A program made the position numbers and the translations under genes. The notes beneath the pieces were generated by a model. That model was given only the letters and a program-made list of their open reading frames with translations, was not told the origin of the DNA and did no database searches. A stretch of 32,990 bases of DNA, from NCBI GenBank assembly GCA_020047785.1, contig JAIFNI010000287.1, forward strand, positions 1 through 32,990, read 5' to 3'. Within the stretch, counting starts at the first letter, position 1; every line of letters begins with the position of its first letter. Below, one piece after another: positions 1 through 8,134 of this stretch. Origin of the DNA: Clostridia bacterium (GTDB lineage Bacteria; Bacillota; Clostridia; DSM-8532).

Positions 1-199
1 CCTCGTCCGGTGAACCGAATTCCTTCAGCAGGATCTCCAGTTTTCCATCATCCGTGCCGGCTTCACCGGAGGGGGTCTGGCCGTCCTCCATGCGTTCCAG
101 CAAATCGGATTCCAGTTCCCGCAGAATATCCTCCCGGCCTTTGTCCGGCAGGTGTCGGCCGACAGCATGCAGATAGCGGTTCATCAGTTCCTTGTTCAT
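1..199 (-). CDS. HAAS-domain (DUF1700-like) protein, N-terminal part, runs off the window edge
   Basis: Reverse-strand translation from ATG at 199: MNKELMNRYLHAVGRHLPDKGREDILRELESDLLERMEDGQTPSGEAGTDDGKLEILLKEFGSPDE, typical of HAAS domains encoded next to PadR. ATGA overlap with the upstream padR frame. Confidence 0.75.
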   Translation of the reverse strand, partial: MNKELMNRYLHAVGRHLPDKGREDILRELESDLLERMEDGQTPSGEAGTDDGKLEILLKEFGSPDE

Positions 200-521
200 A
201 TTGCATCCTCCTTGCGGATGAGGGCGTTTACAGCCTCATTCATTTTATTCCAGGCTTCGACCAGTTCAGTCAGCGTCTGTTCTCCCAGCCTGTTGATACG
301 ATAATACCTTCTGGGGCGGGATTCTTCGAGATTCCAGCTGCTCTCGAGCAGATCCTGTTTCTCCAGACGCCGCAGCAGCGGATACAGCGTGTTCTGGCAT
401 CCGCCAGCCGCTGCTGGAGCAGATAGCCGTACAAAGGTTCCTTCAGGGCACCGAGTACGCAGAGGGTAAGGGTTCCCCGGCGCAGTTCCTGCGTCAGTGT
501 TTCCACAAGGGACACGTCCAT
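196..521 (-). pseudogene. PadR-family transcriptional regulator, frame-disrupted
   Basis: Frame 1 gives MDVSLVETLTQELRRGTLTLCVLGALKEPLYGYLLQQRLADA. A second frame continues from about 402 as QNTLYPLLRRLEKQDLLESSWNLEESRPRRYYRINRLGEQTLTELVEAWNKMNEAVNALIRKEDAI*. Both halves are PadR winged-helix sequence. Confidence 0.82.
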
Positions 522-570
522 GACATCACTTCCTGTTCCTTTGGATTTGAATCAGCATGCTTTCATTTGC

Positions 571-600
571 ATTATACTGTGTGACGAACAGTAATGTCAA
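571..600 (-). promoter_or_regulatory. Sigma70-type promoter of padR-HAAS with an operator-like dyad in the spacer
   Basis: Minus strand: TTGACA (600-595), 18-nt spacer, TATAAT (576-571). Dyad TACTGT-N7-ACAGTA at 575-593 overlaps the spacer and the -10. Confidence 0.7.
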
Positions 601-700
601 GAGAAAGTATAGCGATTCATTACGAAAATGTTAAATGCTATCGACACCACATGCATCAGGCATTTATACTCGATTGGATGGGCATTTGAGGCGAACCCAT

Positions 701-751
701 GCCCGAAACGGTTCAGCTGAACACATACCCGAAACGGTCAGCTGAATCCAT
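701..751 (+). repeat. 25/26-bp tandem duplication upstream of the glycosidase
   Basis: gcccgaaacggttcagctgaacacat / acccgaaacggtcagctgaatccat, followed by a partial third unit gcccggcag. Confidence 0.75.
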
Positions 752-775
752 GCCCGGCAGGGAGAGGAAGAAGAG

Positions 776-2629
776 ATGTCAACAACAGGAACTGAAGCCA
801 TTTATACACTCTCCAACACGTTTCTGGCAGTATCCTTTGCTGTGCGGGAGCGGCGCCTGTCCGTTCATGATCAGCGAATCGACAAATGCTGGACACAGGA
901 ACCGCTGGATCCGCGCTTTTACATCGAATTGGTTCAGGTGGAGGAGTCAAGCCTTTTTCTGACTCTTTCCGGTCCATTCCCCCTGCGACTCACCTATCGG
1001 CTGGAGGGTGCGGAGCTGATCCTGGCCTGCGCCGCGGATCCGGATGCGCCGCTTGATGCCGTTACCCTGCCGGCATTCCAGCCCCCGGACAAGGAGCATT
1101 GGCAGCTGCAGACCGATGGGGAGGGACTTCTGCTGAAAGTGGATGACACCGGTTACCCGTCGGGTGAATTCCCCCTGTACTTCTGCGGCGGAGGGCCTGC
1201 CATGGCGTGGGGCGGTCTGGTCGACGGCAGTCTGGACAGCGGATATATGGCCATCTTCGAGACCCCGTTCGACATGGCGGTCGGCTATCACCGTTCGGAA
1301 GGTCTCCTCGCATTCTCGCCGGTTCTTCTCGGTTCCATGGGCAAGCTGGGATACGAACGCCGGATCAGGTATGTGTTTTTCGATCACGGCGGGTATGTTG
1401 CGCAATGCAAGCGGTACCGCGCTTTCGCATGGGCTCGGTTCAATGTGGAGACCCTTCGGGAAAAGCAGAAGCGTTTTCCCGCACTGGCGAACATGCTTGG
1501 AGCCGTCCATGTGTATGTGTGGGACAAAGCACGCACCCCGGCATTTGCCATGCAGCTCAAAGCCGCGGGAATCGGGAAGGCGCTGATCCTTTGGGACCCC
1601 AACCATGTGCCTTATCCACCGGAAGGATATGATACGGCACTGAAGGAAATCGGATACGCCACAGGCGGCTATGAGCTCTTCACCGACATCCATCCGGACG
1701 ATTATCCCGGGAATGCGATGGTTCATTCCGCGCCGCTGAAAAGGAATGTCTATCCGGGCGGCTTTGACCGGCTGACCGCCCGCAGGAAGGATGGAACGAC
1801 CTATTCCAATGAATTTGGAAACTATATCTGCCCGGCGGCCATTCGTCCGGAAATGATCCGGCGCGTGGAAAAGGAACTGGCCGTCTACCCGCATGAGACC
1901 TATTTCCTGGACGTTTATCAGGCTAACGGTTTGTATGAGTGTCATCATCCGGAGCATCCGCTGACCCGGGAAGGTTATGCTGAAAACATCCTCGCCAATT
2001 GTTCCCTTCTGGAGGACCGGTACGGTCTGTATCTCGGCGGTGAATTCGGTTCGGATTTCGCGGCCGCCAAAGGCTGCTATGTGCACGGCATGATGACGCT
2101 GCAGCGGACGTGGTTCAACTCGGAAGCGGACCGACCGGGCACGATCTGGTACAAGGGGGATTGGGGAAGCAATCCGCGCCCCTCCATCATGCTGGGGGCC
2201 AGAACTGCATCCGACACGTATCACCGGTATTCGCTCAACGAGGGCACCCGCGTGCCGCTGTATGAACTGGTCTATCATGATGCCGTCGTCACGTCGTGGC
2301 GATGGGAGGACGGCAACCACCATTGTCCGGAAATCTGGTGGAAGAAGGACCTGTTCAACGTCCTGTATGGCTCCGCGCCGCTTTGGTCCATCGATCAGGA
2401 ACGTTGGGACAGCTTCCAGGCCAACTTTGTGGAAAGCTTCAACCGGATTTGTCCATGGCTGGAACAAGTCTGCCGGGATGAAATGACGGATCATCGGTTC
2501 GTCACGGCGGACGGTACGGTGCAGGAATCTTTGTTTTCTTCCGGCAAACGTGTCATCGTCAATTTCGGGGAGGAACCGGTTCAGGTTGACGGACATCATG
2601 TCGGGCGACGCGATTTCGTCACCTGCTGA
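776..2629 (+). CDS. Putative TIM-barrel glycoside hydrolase (GH101/DUF5696-like)
   Basis: 617-aa ORF with acidic barrel motifs, e.g. TYFLDVYQANGLYECHHPEHPLTREGY and YLGGEFGSDF; preceded by agggagaggaagaag. Family assignment is tentative. Confidence 0.6.
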   Translation: MSTTGTEAIYTLSNTFLAVSFAVRERRLSVHDQRIDKCWTQEPLDPRFYIELVQVEESSLFLTLSGPFPLRLTYRLEGAELILACAADPDAPLDAVTLPAFQPPDKEHWQLQTDGEGLLLKVDDTGYPSGEFPLYFCGGGPAMAWGGLVDGSLDSGYMAIFETPFDMAVGYHRSEGLLAFSPVLLGSMGKLGYERRIRYVFFDHGGYVAQCKRYRAFAWARFNVETLREKQKRFPALANMLGAVHVYVWDKARTPAFAMQLKAAGIGKALILWDPNHVPYPPEGYDTALKEIGYATGGYELFTDIHPDDYPGNAMVHSAPLKRNVYPGGFDRLTARRKDGTTYSNEFGNYICPAAIRPEMIRRVEKELAVYPHETYFLDVYQANGLYECHHPEHPLTREGYAENILANCSLLEDRYGLYLGGEFGSDFAAAKGCYVHGMMTLQRTWFNSEADRPGTIWYKGDWGSNPRPSIMLGARTASDTYHRYSLNEGTRVPLYELVYHDAVVTSWRWEDGNHHCPEIWWKKDLFNVLYGSAPLWSIDQERWDSFQANFVESFNRICPWLEQVCRDEMTDHRFVTADGTVQESLFSSGKRVIVNFGEEPVQVDGHHVGRRDFVTC

Positions 2630-2688
2630 TATCGGTCCCGCAAATGATATCGATACCTGCAGATACCGGTCACGCAGATGAATACATC
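2621..2688 (+). repeat. ~34-bp degenerate tandem duplication spanning the stop codon of the upstream gene
   Basis: acctgctgatatcggtcccgcaaatgatatcgat / acctgcagataccggtcacgcagatgaatacatc. Confidence 0.6.
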
Positions 2689-2737
2689 ACTTGCGGATGC
2701 CGCCCCCTCGCTGACAAAAAAGAACAGGAGCCCTCCT

Positions 2738-3430
2738 ATGACCGGATTTGCCGTGGATCGGCATGAATGGAAATATCTCGTATCCCGGAAGGAGCACCGG
2801 ATTCTGTCCGGACTGCTGGCCGGTGTGTTCGACGCGGACCCCCATGCAGGGTCCGAGGGCACGTACCCGGTTCGCAGCCTGTATTTTGACACTCCAGATC
2901 AATATGGATACCATTCGAAGATCGATGGCCTTTCGGACCGTCACAAGGTCCGTCTTCGGCTGTATGATGTCACACAGACAAAAGTGAAGCTGGAGCTGAA
3001 AGCGAAATCAGGAAATGTCATGCGAAAGGAAACCCTTTGGATTACAAGGCATGACGCGGAACAGCTGTGCAGGGGCGAGACGGATTTTCTGGCGGACCTG
3101 GAGGCGGGAAATGCGGGTGCCCTCTACCGGGCCATCAAGCGGGAGACACTGCGACCTGTCACTTTGGTGGAATATGACAGGGAGGCTTATATCTGTTCGG
3201 CCCAGTCCATCCGGATCAATTTCGATTTGAATGTGCGCGCAACGTCTTCCTGTCTTGATTTGTTTCATGAGGAACCAGCATTCACACGTCTTTCAGATAA
3301 AGAGGACATTGTTCTGGAGGTGAAACATCCCGGCCATCTGCCGGATTTTCTCCGAAGCCTCCTGTCCGTTTGTGACCCGGTCCGCACATCCTACAGCAAG
3401 TACTGCATCGCCAGGGAACGGATTTTCTGA
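2738..3430 (+). CDS. VTC-domain polyphosphate polymerase family protein
   Basis: RHEWKYLV, YPVRSLYFDTPDQYGYHSKIDGLSDRHKVRLRLYD, VKLELKAKSGNVMRKE, RPVTLVEYDREAY, VLEVKHPGHLPDF, SKYCIARER. RBS aggag upstream of ATG 2738. Confidence 0.88.
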   Translation: MTGFAVDRHEWKYLVSRKEHRILSGLLAGVFDADPHAGSEGTYPVRSLYFDTPDQYGYHSKIDGLSDRHKVRLRLYDVTQTKVKLELKAKSGNVMRKETLWITRHDAEQLCRGETDFLADLEAGNAGALYRAIKRETLRPVTLVEYDREAYICSAQSIRINFDLNVRATSSCLDLFHEEPAFTRLSDKEDIVLEVKHPGHLPDFLRSLLSVCDPVRTSYSKYCIARERIF

Positions 3431-3500
3431 TAGGGTCCGCACATCCTACAGCAAGTACTGCATGGCCAGGGAGCGGATATTCTGACCCGGTCCGCGCATC
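3379..3500 (+). repeat. 55-bp-period tandem duplication of the 3' end and stop codon of the VTC gene (2 copies plus a partial third)
   Basis: ggtccgcacatcctacagcaagtactgcatcgccagggaacggattttctga (3379-3430) repeats at 3434-3485 with 3 mismatches; third partial copy gacccggtccgcgcatcct. Confidence 0.92.
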
Positions 3501-3544
3501 CTGCCGGGAATGTTGAACAGAGAACAGAAACATGAGGAGGACAC

Positions 3545-4210
3545 ATGAAACAACTGATCGAACTGATGAATACCCCGGGCGCGGTGCTTGCCTGGCCGCA
3601 AATAGCTCTGAACCTTGGGGTCACCCTCATGCTGGCGCTCGTTCTGTTCTTCGCCTACCGGATGACGTATTCGGGCGTGGCATACTCGCGGAGCTTCAAT
3701 GTGTCCATTGTCATGACGGCCATGGTCACCGCCATTGTCATGATGGTCATCGGCAACAATCTGGCGCTGTCGCTCGGGATGGTGGGTGCCTTGTCGATTG
3801 TTCGTTTCCGTGCGGCGGTCAAAGAACCGAAGGACATTTCCTACCTGTTCTGGGGACTTGCCATCGGACTTTCCGCAGGAACAGGCGCCTATGGCATCGC
3901 CATCGTCGGAACACTGGCCATGACCTTTGTGGTGCTGGCATTTCATGTCACGGCAAGAGACCACGGGGCATCCTATCTGCTCGTTGTGAAGGGGGAAGCC
4001 TTTTCGACCGATGCGGTGGCCCGTCTTGTGAAGTCCGCGACGCGGAGACAGCGGTTGAAAATGCAGAATACCAGCCTGGACGCCGTGGAATGCGTCTTCG
4101 AAGTGAAAATCCGTCCAGCCTCGGAAGCCGACATTGTCAAGTCCCTCCGGGAAATCGAAGGAGTGCGGATTGTGAACCTCGTGTCCTATCACGGAGAAAT
4201 TGGCGGTTGA
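3545..4210 (+). CDS. DUF4956 membrane protein
   Basis: Several transmembrane segments; SLGMVGALSIVRFRAAVKEPKDISYLFWGLAIGLSAGTGAY is diagnostic of DUF4956. RBS gaggacac. Confidence 0.85.
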   Translation: MKQLIELMNTPGAVLAWPQIALNLGVTLMLALVLFFAYRMTYSGVAYSRSFNVSIVMTAMVTAIVMMVIGNNLALSLGMVGALSIVRFRAAVKEPKDISYLFWGLAIGLSAGTGAYGIAIVGTLAMTFVVLAFHVTARDHGASYLLVVKGEAFSTDAVARLVKSATRRQRLKMQNTSLDAVECVFEVKIRPASEADIVKSLREIEGVRIVNLVSYHGEIGG

Positions 4211-4214
4211 TGGG

Positions 4215-6491
4215 ATGGATGACAGGAAAGGGATCGCAATTTTCCTGGCAGCGGCGCTCTGCCTGATGGCCGTATCTGCTGTGGCCGACGCCAAAAACCG
4301 CTTGGACCCGGAAAACCTGTTGAAAATGGAAACGCCGATCCGCATCAATGAAGTGGTGACGGACAGCCGGTCTTTGCCGGAAGATCGGGATGGAACGCAT
4401 CAGGACTGGATTGAACTGTACAATTCGGGCAAAGAAGCCATTCGGCTCGAAGGGTATGGACTGAGTGACGAACCGTCCGTTCCGCTGAAATGGACCTTTC
4501 CCAATCGGGTGCTCGCGCCTGGGGCCTATCTTGTGGTTTTCGCCTCAGACAAGGAAACCGGCGGGGGAGAACTCCATACCGGGTTCAAGCTGAACCGGAG
4601 CGGAGACAAGCTCAGCCTTTCCGATCCGGAAGGACACCTGCTCCAGACCTTGCTGCTGGCTGAATCCGTTCCGGACATGGCTTATGGTCTTGATGAGAAC
4701 GGACAGTATGTGTACTGGACGCAGGGAACACCGGGTGAACGGAACAACGGAACCCTCATCGACGATGTCGGCGTTTACAGAAAGGGATGCGAAATCACAG
4801 CCTCGCATTCGGCCGGATTTTATCAAGAGGAATTTGATCTGACGCTTTCCGTGGACGGGGAAGACCTTGAAATCCACTATACGCTTGATGGGTCGACCCC
4901 GACGGTTGCTTCGCCCCAGTATGATTCTCCCATCCCGATTGATGCGCGAACCCATGACCTCTACTTATATGCCGGGAAACAGGTTTCCTTCGCCCAGCCG
5001 TTCGCGCCGGCACAGCGCAGCGTATTCAAGGGGACTGTCCTCTCCATGCAGGCCTTCCACGGAGAAACCCCTATTGGGAAACCGGAAATCCGGACTTTTT
5101 TCGTAGACCCGAAAGGTGCGGCGCGGTATTCTCTGCCTGTTGTTTCCCTCGTGACGGACTCGATGAATCTGTTCGACAATGCGACGGGAATTTTTGTCGT
5201 CGGCTCCGTATTTCAGGAGTCCGCGCCGGAAGTACCCGATGGAGGAACGCCTGCCAATTACAATCAGCGCGGGCGTGCCTGGGAAAGAGCTGTACATCTC
5301 GAATTCTTCGAAAAGGACGGCAAAACAACGTTCGAACAGAATCTTGGCATGCGGACGTTCGGGGCATGGTCCAGAGCAGAACCGAAGAAGTCGTTGAAGC
5401 TGTATGCGCGGGATGCGTACGAACCTGGTAAAGAAACGATGGATCATGCCTTGCTTCCAGGGCTTGTTGATGCGGGTGGTTCTCCTGTCGAATCCTTCCG
5501 TCAGCTGGTGCTGCGCAACGGAGGAAACGACTGGAATACGACCCTGTTCCGGGATCCGCTCATGCAGAGCCTTGCGGATGATGTGAAAGATAAACAGGCC
5601 AGTCGGCCCGTCATTGTCTTTCTGAACGGGGAGTACTGGGGTATTTATTATCTGACGGAAAGCCTGGATGCCGACTGGGTTTCGTCCCATTACGGGGTTG
5701 ACGCCGAAGAAATCGGCATCATCGTGAACGGCTGGGAGCTTTACGAGGGAGATGATGCAGATCTGACGGATTACCAGGGTATGATGGCCTTCACGGAATC
5801 GCATGATTTTTCGGTTGATGCCGATTTCGCGCAATTGTCCGAAATGTTGGATGTGGAGGCATATCTCCGCTATCAGGCCGCGCAGATTTATTTCGGCAAC
5901 GTGGATTGGCCGGGGAACAATCTGAAGATGTGGCGCATTCGGCCGCAGACGGATGCAGAGAAGTCTGCCACAGCAGATGCTGATGAGACTGCTGCTGTTC
6001 CGGAATCTGTCGCTGCGGAAACACAAGCAGAGAAGCCTTCCGGCAATCCCTTCGCTGACGGACGATGGCGCCCGATGCTCTACGATACGGATTTCGGATT
6101 CGGTCTGTATGGGGATCTTTCCGACTATACCCATGACACGTTGGCGTTTGTGATGGATCCCATTGGCAAGGACTGGCCCAATCCACCCTGGTCCACCTTG
6201 CTTTTCAGGAAAATGATGGATAACGCAACGTGCAGAACCCGTTTCGTTGAAATCATGACAGAAGCACTGGAGACACGCTATTCGACAGAAGTTGTGAAGA
6301 AGCGTATCCGCACATTCCAGAAAGAGCTGGAACCGGAAATGGCGGAATACGCATCCCGGTACCAGCTCTGGCGAATTTCCTCGGTCGAACAGTGGCGGGA
6401 CGAGGGCATCCGGGATTTGCTGAAGTATGCAGAGAAAAGACCGGGTTATGTCCGGATGCAGTTGAAACAGTTCATTTCAGGTCACCGGTAA
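4215..6491 (+). CDS. CotH-kinase family protein with lamin-tail and chitobiase-C-like domains
   Basis: IRINEVVTDSRSLPEDRDGTHQDWIELYNSGKEAIRLEGYGLSDEP (lamin tail), IHYTLDGSTPTVASPQYDSPI (chitobiase-C-like), KKSLKLYARDAY...RNGGNDWNTTLFRDPLMQSL...YWGIYYLTE...YDTDFGFGL (CotH). TTG at 4200 is an alternative start. Confidence 0.87.
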   Translation: MDDRKGIAIFLAAALCLMAVSAVADAKNRLDPENLLKMETPIRINEVVTDSRSLPEDRDGTHQDWIELYNSGKEAIRLEGYGLSDEPSVPLKWTFPNRVLAPGAYLVVFASDKETGGGELHTGFKLNRSGDKLSLSDPEGHLLQTLLLAESVPDMAYGLDENGQYVYWTQGTPGERNNGTLIDDVGVYRKGCEITASHSAGFYQEEFDLTLSVDGEDLEIHYTLDGSTPTVASPQYDSPIPIDARTHDLYLYAGKQVSFAQPFAPAQRSVFKGTVLSMQAFHGETPIGKPEIRTFFVDPKGAARYSLPVVSLVTDSMNLFDNATGIFVVGSVFQESAPEVPDGGTPANYNQRGRAWERAVHLEFFEKDGKTTFEQNLGMRTFGAWSRAEPKKSLKLYARDAYEPGKETMDHALLPGLVDAGGSPVESFRQLVLRNGGNDWNTTLFRDPLMQSLADDVKDKQASRPVIVFLNGEYWGIYYLTESLDADWVSSHYGVDAEEIGIIVNGWELYEGDDADLTDYQGMMAFTESHDFSVDADFAQLSEMLDVEAYLRYQAAQIYFGNVDWPGNNLKMWRIRPQTDAEKSATADADETAAVPESVAAETQAEKPSGNPFADGRWRPMLYDTDFGFGLYGDLSDYTHDTLAFVMDPIGKDWPNPPWSTLLFRKMMDNATCRTRFVEIMTEALETRYSTEVVKKRIRTFQKELEPEMAEYASRYQLWRISSVEQWRDEGIRDLLKYAEKRPGYVRMQLKQFISGHR

Positions 6492-6504
6492 AAAATGACC
6501 GATT

Positions 6505-7887
6505 TTATGCGATCCCCAACGGTTCCAGATGTGCCGTGAAATGCCTCAGCACCGGCGGTTCCCAGGTAATGCGATATCCCATGATGGCCGCCGCGCGGTC
6601 CCTGATATCCGTCATCACGTCCGCGATGTAGTCCATATGCGCCTGTGTGTAGACCCTGCGCGGGATGGCCAGCCGGCAGAATTCAAACTCCGCCTGCAGT
6701 TGTTTTCCCGTTTTCGGGTCGTTGCCCAGCATGTAGGAACCGATATCGCAGCAGCGGATACCGCCCTCCCGATACAATTCCAGGGTCAGCGCCTGCGCGG
6801 GGAATTCGTGATACGGGATATGGGGCAAAAGGGCCTTCGCATCGAGAAACACGGCGTGTCCACCGACCGGTGTCTGGAAGGGTATTCCCGCTTCCTGCAG
6901 CTTTGCGCCAAGGTACTCGATCTGGCCGATGCGGAACCGCAGCCAGCTTTCCTCCGTACCCTCATAAAGCCCGATGGCGAGTGCTTCCAAATCACGTCCG
7001 GACAATCCGCCGTATGTCACGAACCCTTCGAAGGGAACAGTGAGTTTCTTCACATTTTCATACAAATCAGAATCCTCCCGAATTCCGACCAATCCGCCCA
7101 TGTTCACAATGGCGTCTTTTTTGGCACTCATCGTGAAGGCATCCCCATACCGGAAGGTTTCACGAACAATATCCCGGATGGAAGCATCCTTGAATTCCGG
7201 TTCTCTCATTTTCACGAAATAAGCGTTCTCCGCGAAGCGGGCCGCATCAATGATCATGCGGATGCCATACCGGTCCGCGATGGCACGGGTTTCGCGGATG
7301 TTCGCGATGGAAACGGGTTGGCCGCCCGCGCTGTTGTTTGTGATGGTCATGATGATGAGGGCCACATTGGCGGCACCTGTTTCCTGAATGGTCCGTTCCA
7401 GTGCGGCCACATCCATGTTTCCCTTGAAAGGCGCGGAATGTGCGGTATCCATGGCTTCCGGCACCACACGGTCCACCGCGATGCCGCCGGCCAGTTCCAC
7501 ATGGGCGCGGGTCGTGTCGAAGTGCATGTTGGAGATGACCGTCTGCCCGGGTTTGATGAGGTTCGGAAAAAGAACCTGCTCGGCGGCGCGGCCCTGATGG
7601 ACGGGCTGTGCATAGGTATACCCGAACAAATCACGCACGGCATCCAGCACCTTGAAGTAGCCTCGGGAACCGGCATATGCTTCGTCGCCCATCATCATGC
7701 CAGCCCATTGTCTGTCGCTCATCGCACCGGTTCCGCTGTCCGTCAGCAGATCGATGTACACATCGTCCGAACGGATGTTGAAGACATTGTATTTTGCTTC
7801 CTGCAGGCGGATTTCCCGCTCTTCGCGGGTCAGCATGCGGATGGGTTCCACCATCTTGATGCGGTAGGGTTCCGGTATGTAACGCAT
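6505..7887 (-). CDS. tnaA: Tryptophanase (beta-eliminating lyase)
   Basis: [61 protein letters not shown]-lysine motif [27 protein letters not shown]. Closer to TnaA than to tyrosine phenol-lyase by eye. Confidence 0.88.
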   Translation of the reverse strand: MRYIPEPYRIKMVEPIRMLTREEREIRLQEAKYNVFNIRSDDVYIDLLTDSGTGAMSDRQWAGMMMGDEAYAGSRGYFKVLDAVRDLFGYTYAQPVHQGRAAEQVLFPNLIKPGQTVISNMHFDTTRAHVELAGGIAVDRVVPEAMDTAHSAPFKGNMDVAALERTIQETGAANVALIIMTITNNSAGGQPVSIANIRETRAIADRYGIRMIIDAARFAENAYFVKMREPEFKDASIRDIVRETFRYGDAFTMSAKKDAIVNMGGLVGIREDSDLYENVKKLTVPFEGFVTYGGLSGRDLEALAIGLYEGTEESWLRFRIGQIEYLGAKLQEAGIPFQTPVGGHAVFLDAKALLPHIPYHEFPAQALTLELYREGGIRCCDIGSYMLGNDPKTGKQLQAEFEFCRLAIPRRVYTQAHMDYIADVMTDIRDRAAAIMGYRITWEPPVLRHFTAHLEPLGIA

Positions 7888-7988
7888 GGATAGTCCTCCT
7901 CGCGGGTTCCTGATGCCGAAGGAGTCCTATCGGCCTTACCCGTCTTCTTATCTTCCCATACGGACATTTGCCGGAAAACGTCCTGAAT

Positions 7989-8018
7989 TTGACTTTAATT
8001 CGGAAACAAGGATAAAAT
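7989..8018 (+). promoter_or_regulatory. Candidate sigma70 promoter for the 8135 gene
   Basis: TTGACT (7989-7994), 18-nt spacer, TAAAAT (8013-8018); places the hexamer repeat in the 5'UTR. Confidence 0.5.
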
Positions 8019-8031
8019 CATGATATTCCAT

Positions 8032-8115
8032 CAGAATCAGAGTCAGAGTCAGAGTCAGAATCAGAGTCAGAATCAGAGTAAAAGTCAGAGTCAAAGTCCG
8101 AAACAGAGTCAGAGA
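8032..8115 (+). repeat. Hexanucleotide repeat (CAGAGT/CAGAAT), 14 units including variants
   Basis: cagaat cagagt cagagt cagagt cagaat cagagt cagaat cagagt aaaagt cagagt caaagt ccgaaa cagagt cagaga. Confidence 0.95.
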
Positions 8116-8134
8116 CATAACCTTTGGAGGTTCC

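Noticed and set aside
947-2599. 550-aa minus-strand ORF
   Set aside because: Antisense to the glycosidase gene; no family motifs.
6485-6520. Bidirectional terminator between the CotH gene and tnaA
   Set aside because: Only a 5-bp stem (GGTCA/TGACC) with an 11-nt loop; too weak to call.
6529-7893. 454-aa plus-strand ORF
   Set aside because: Exactly antisense to tnaA, no recognisable motifs; mirror-frame artefact.
8032-8115. CRISPR array
   Set aside because: Contiguous 6-bp units with no spacers; the other arrays in the window (15-55 bp) also lack spacers.
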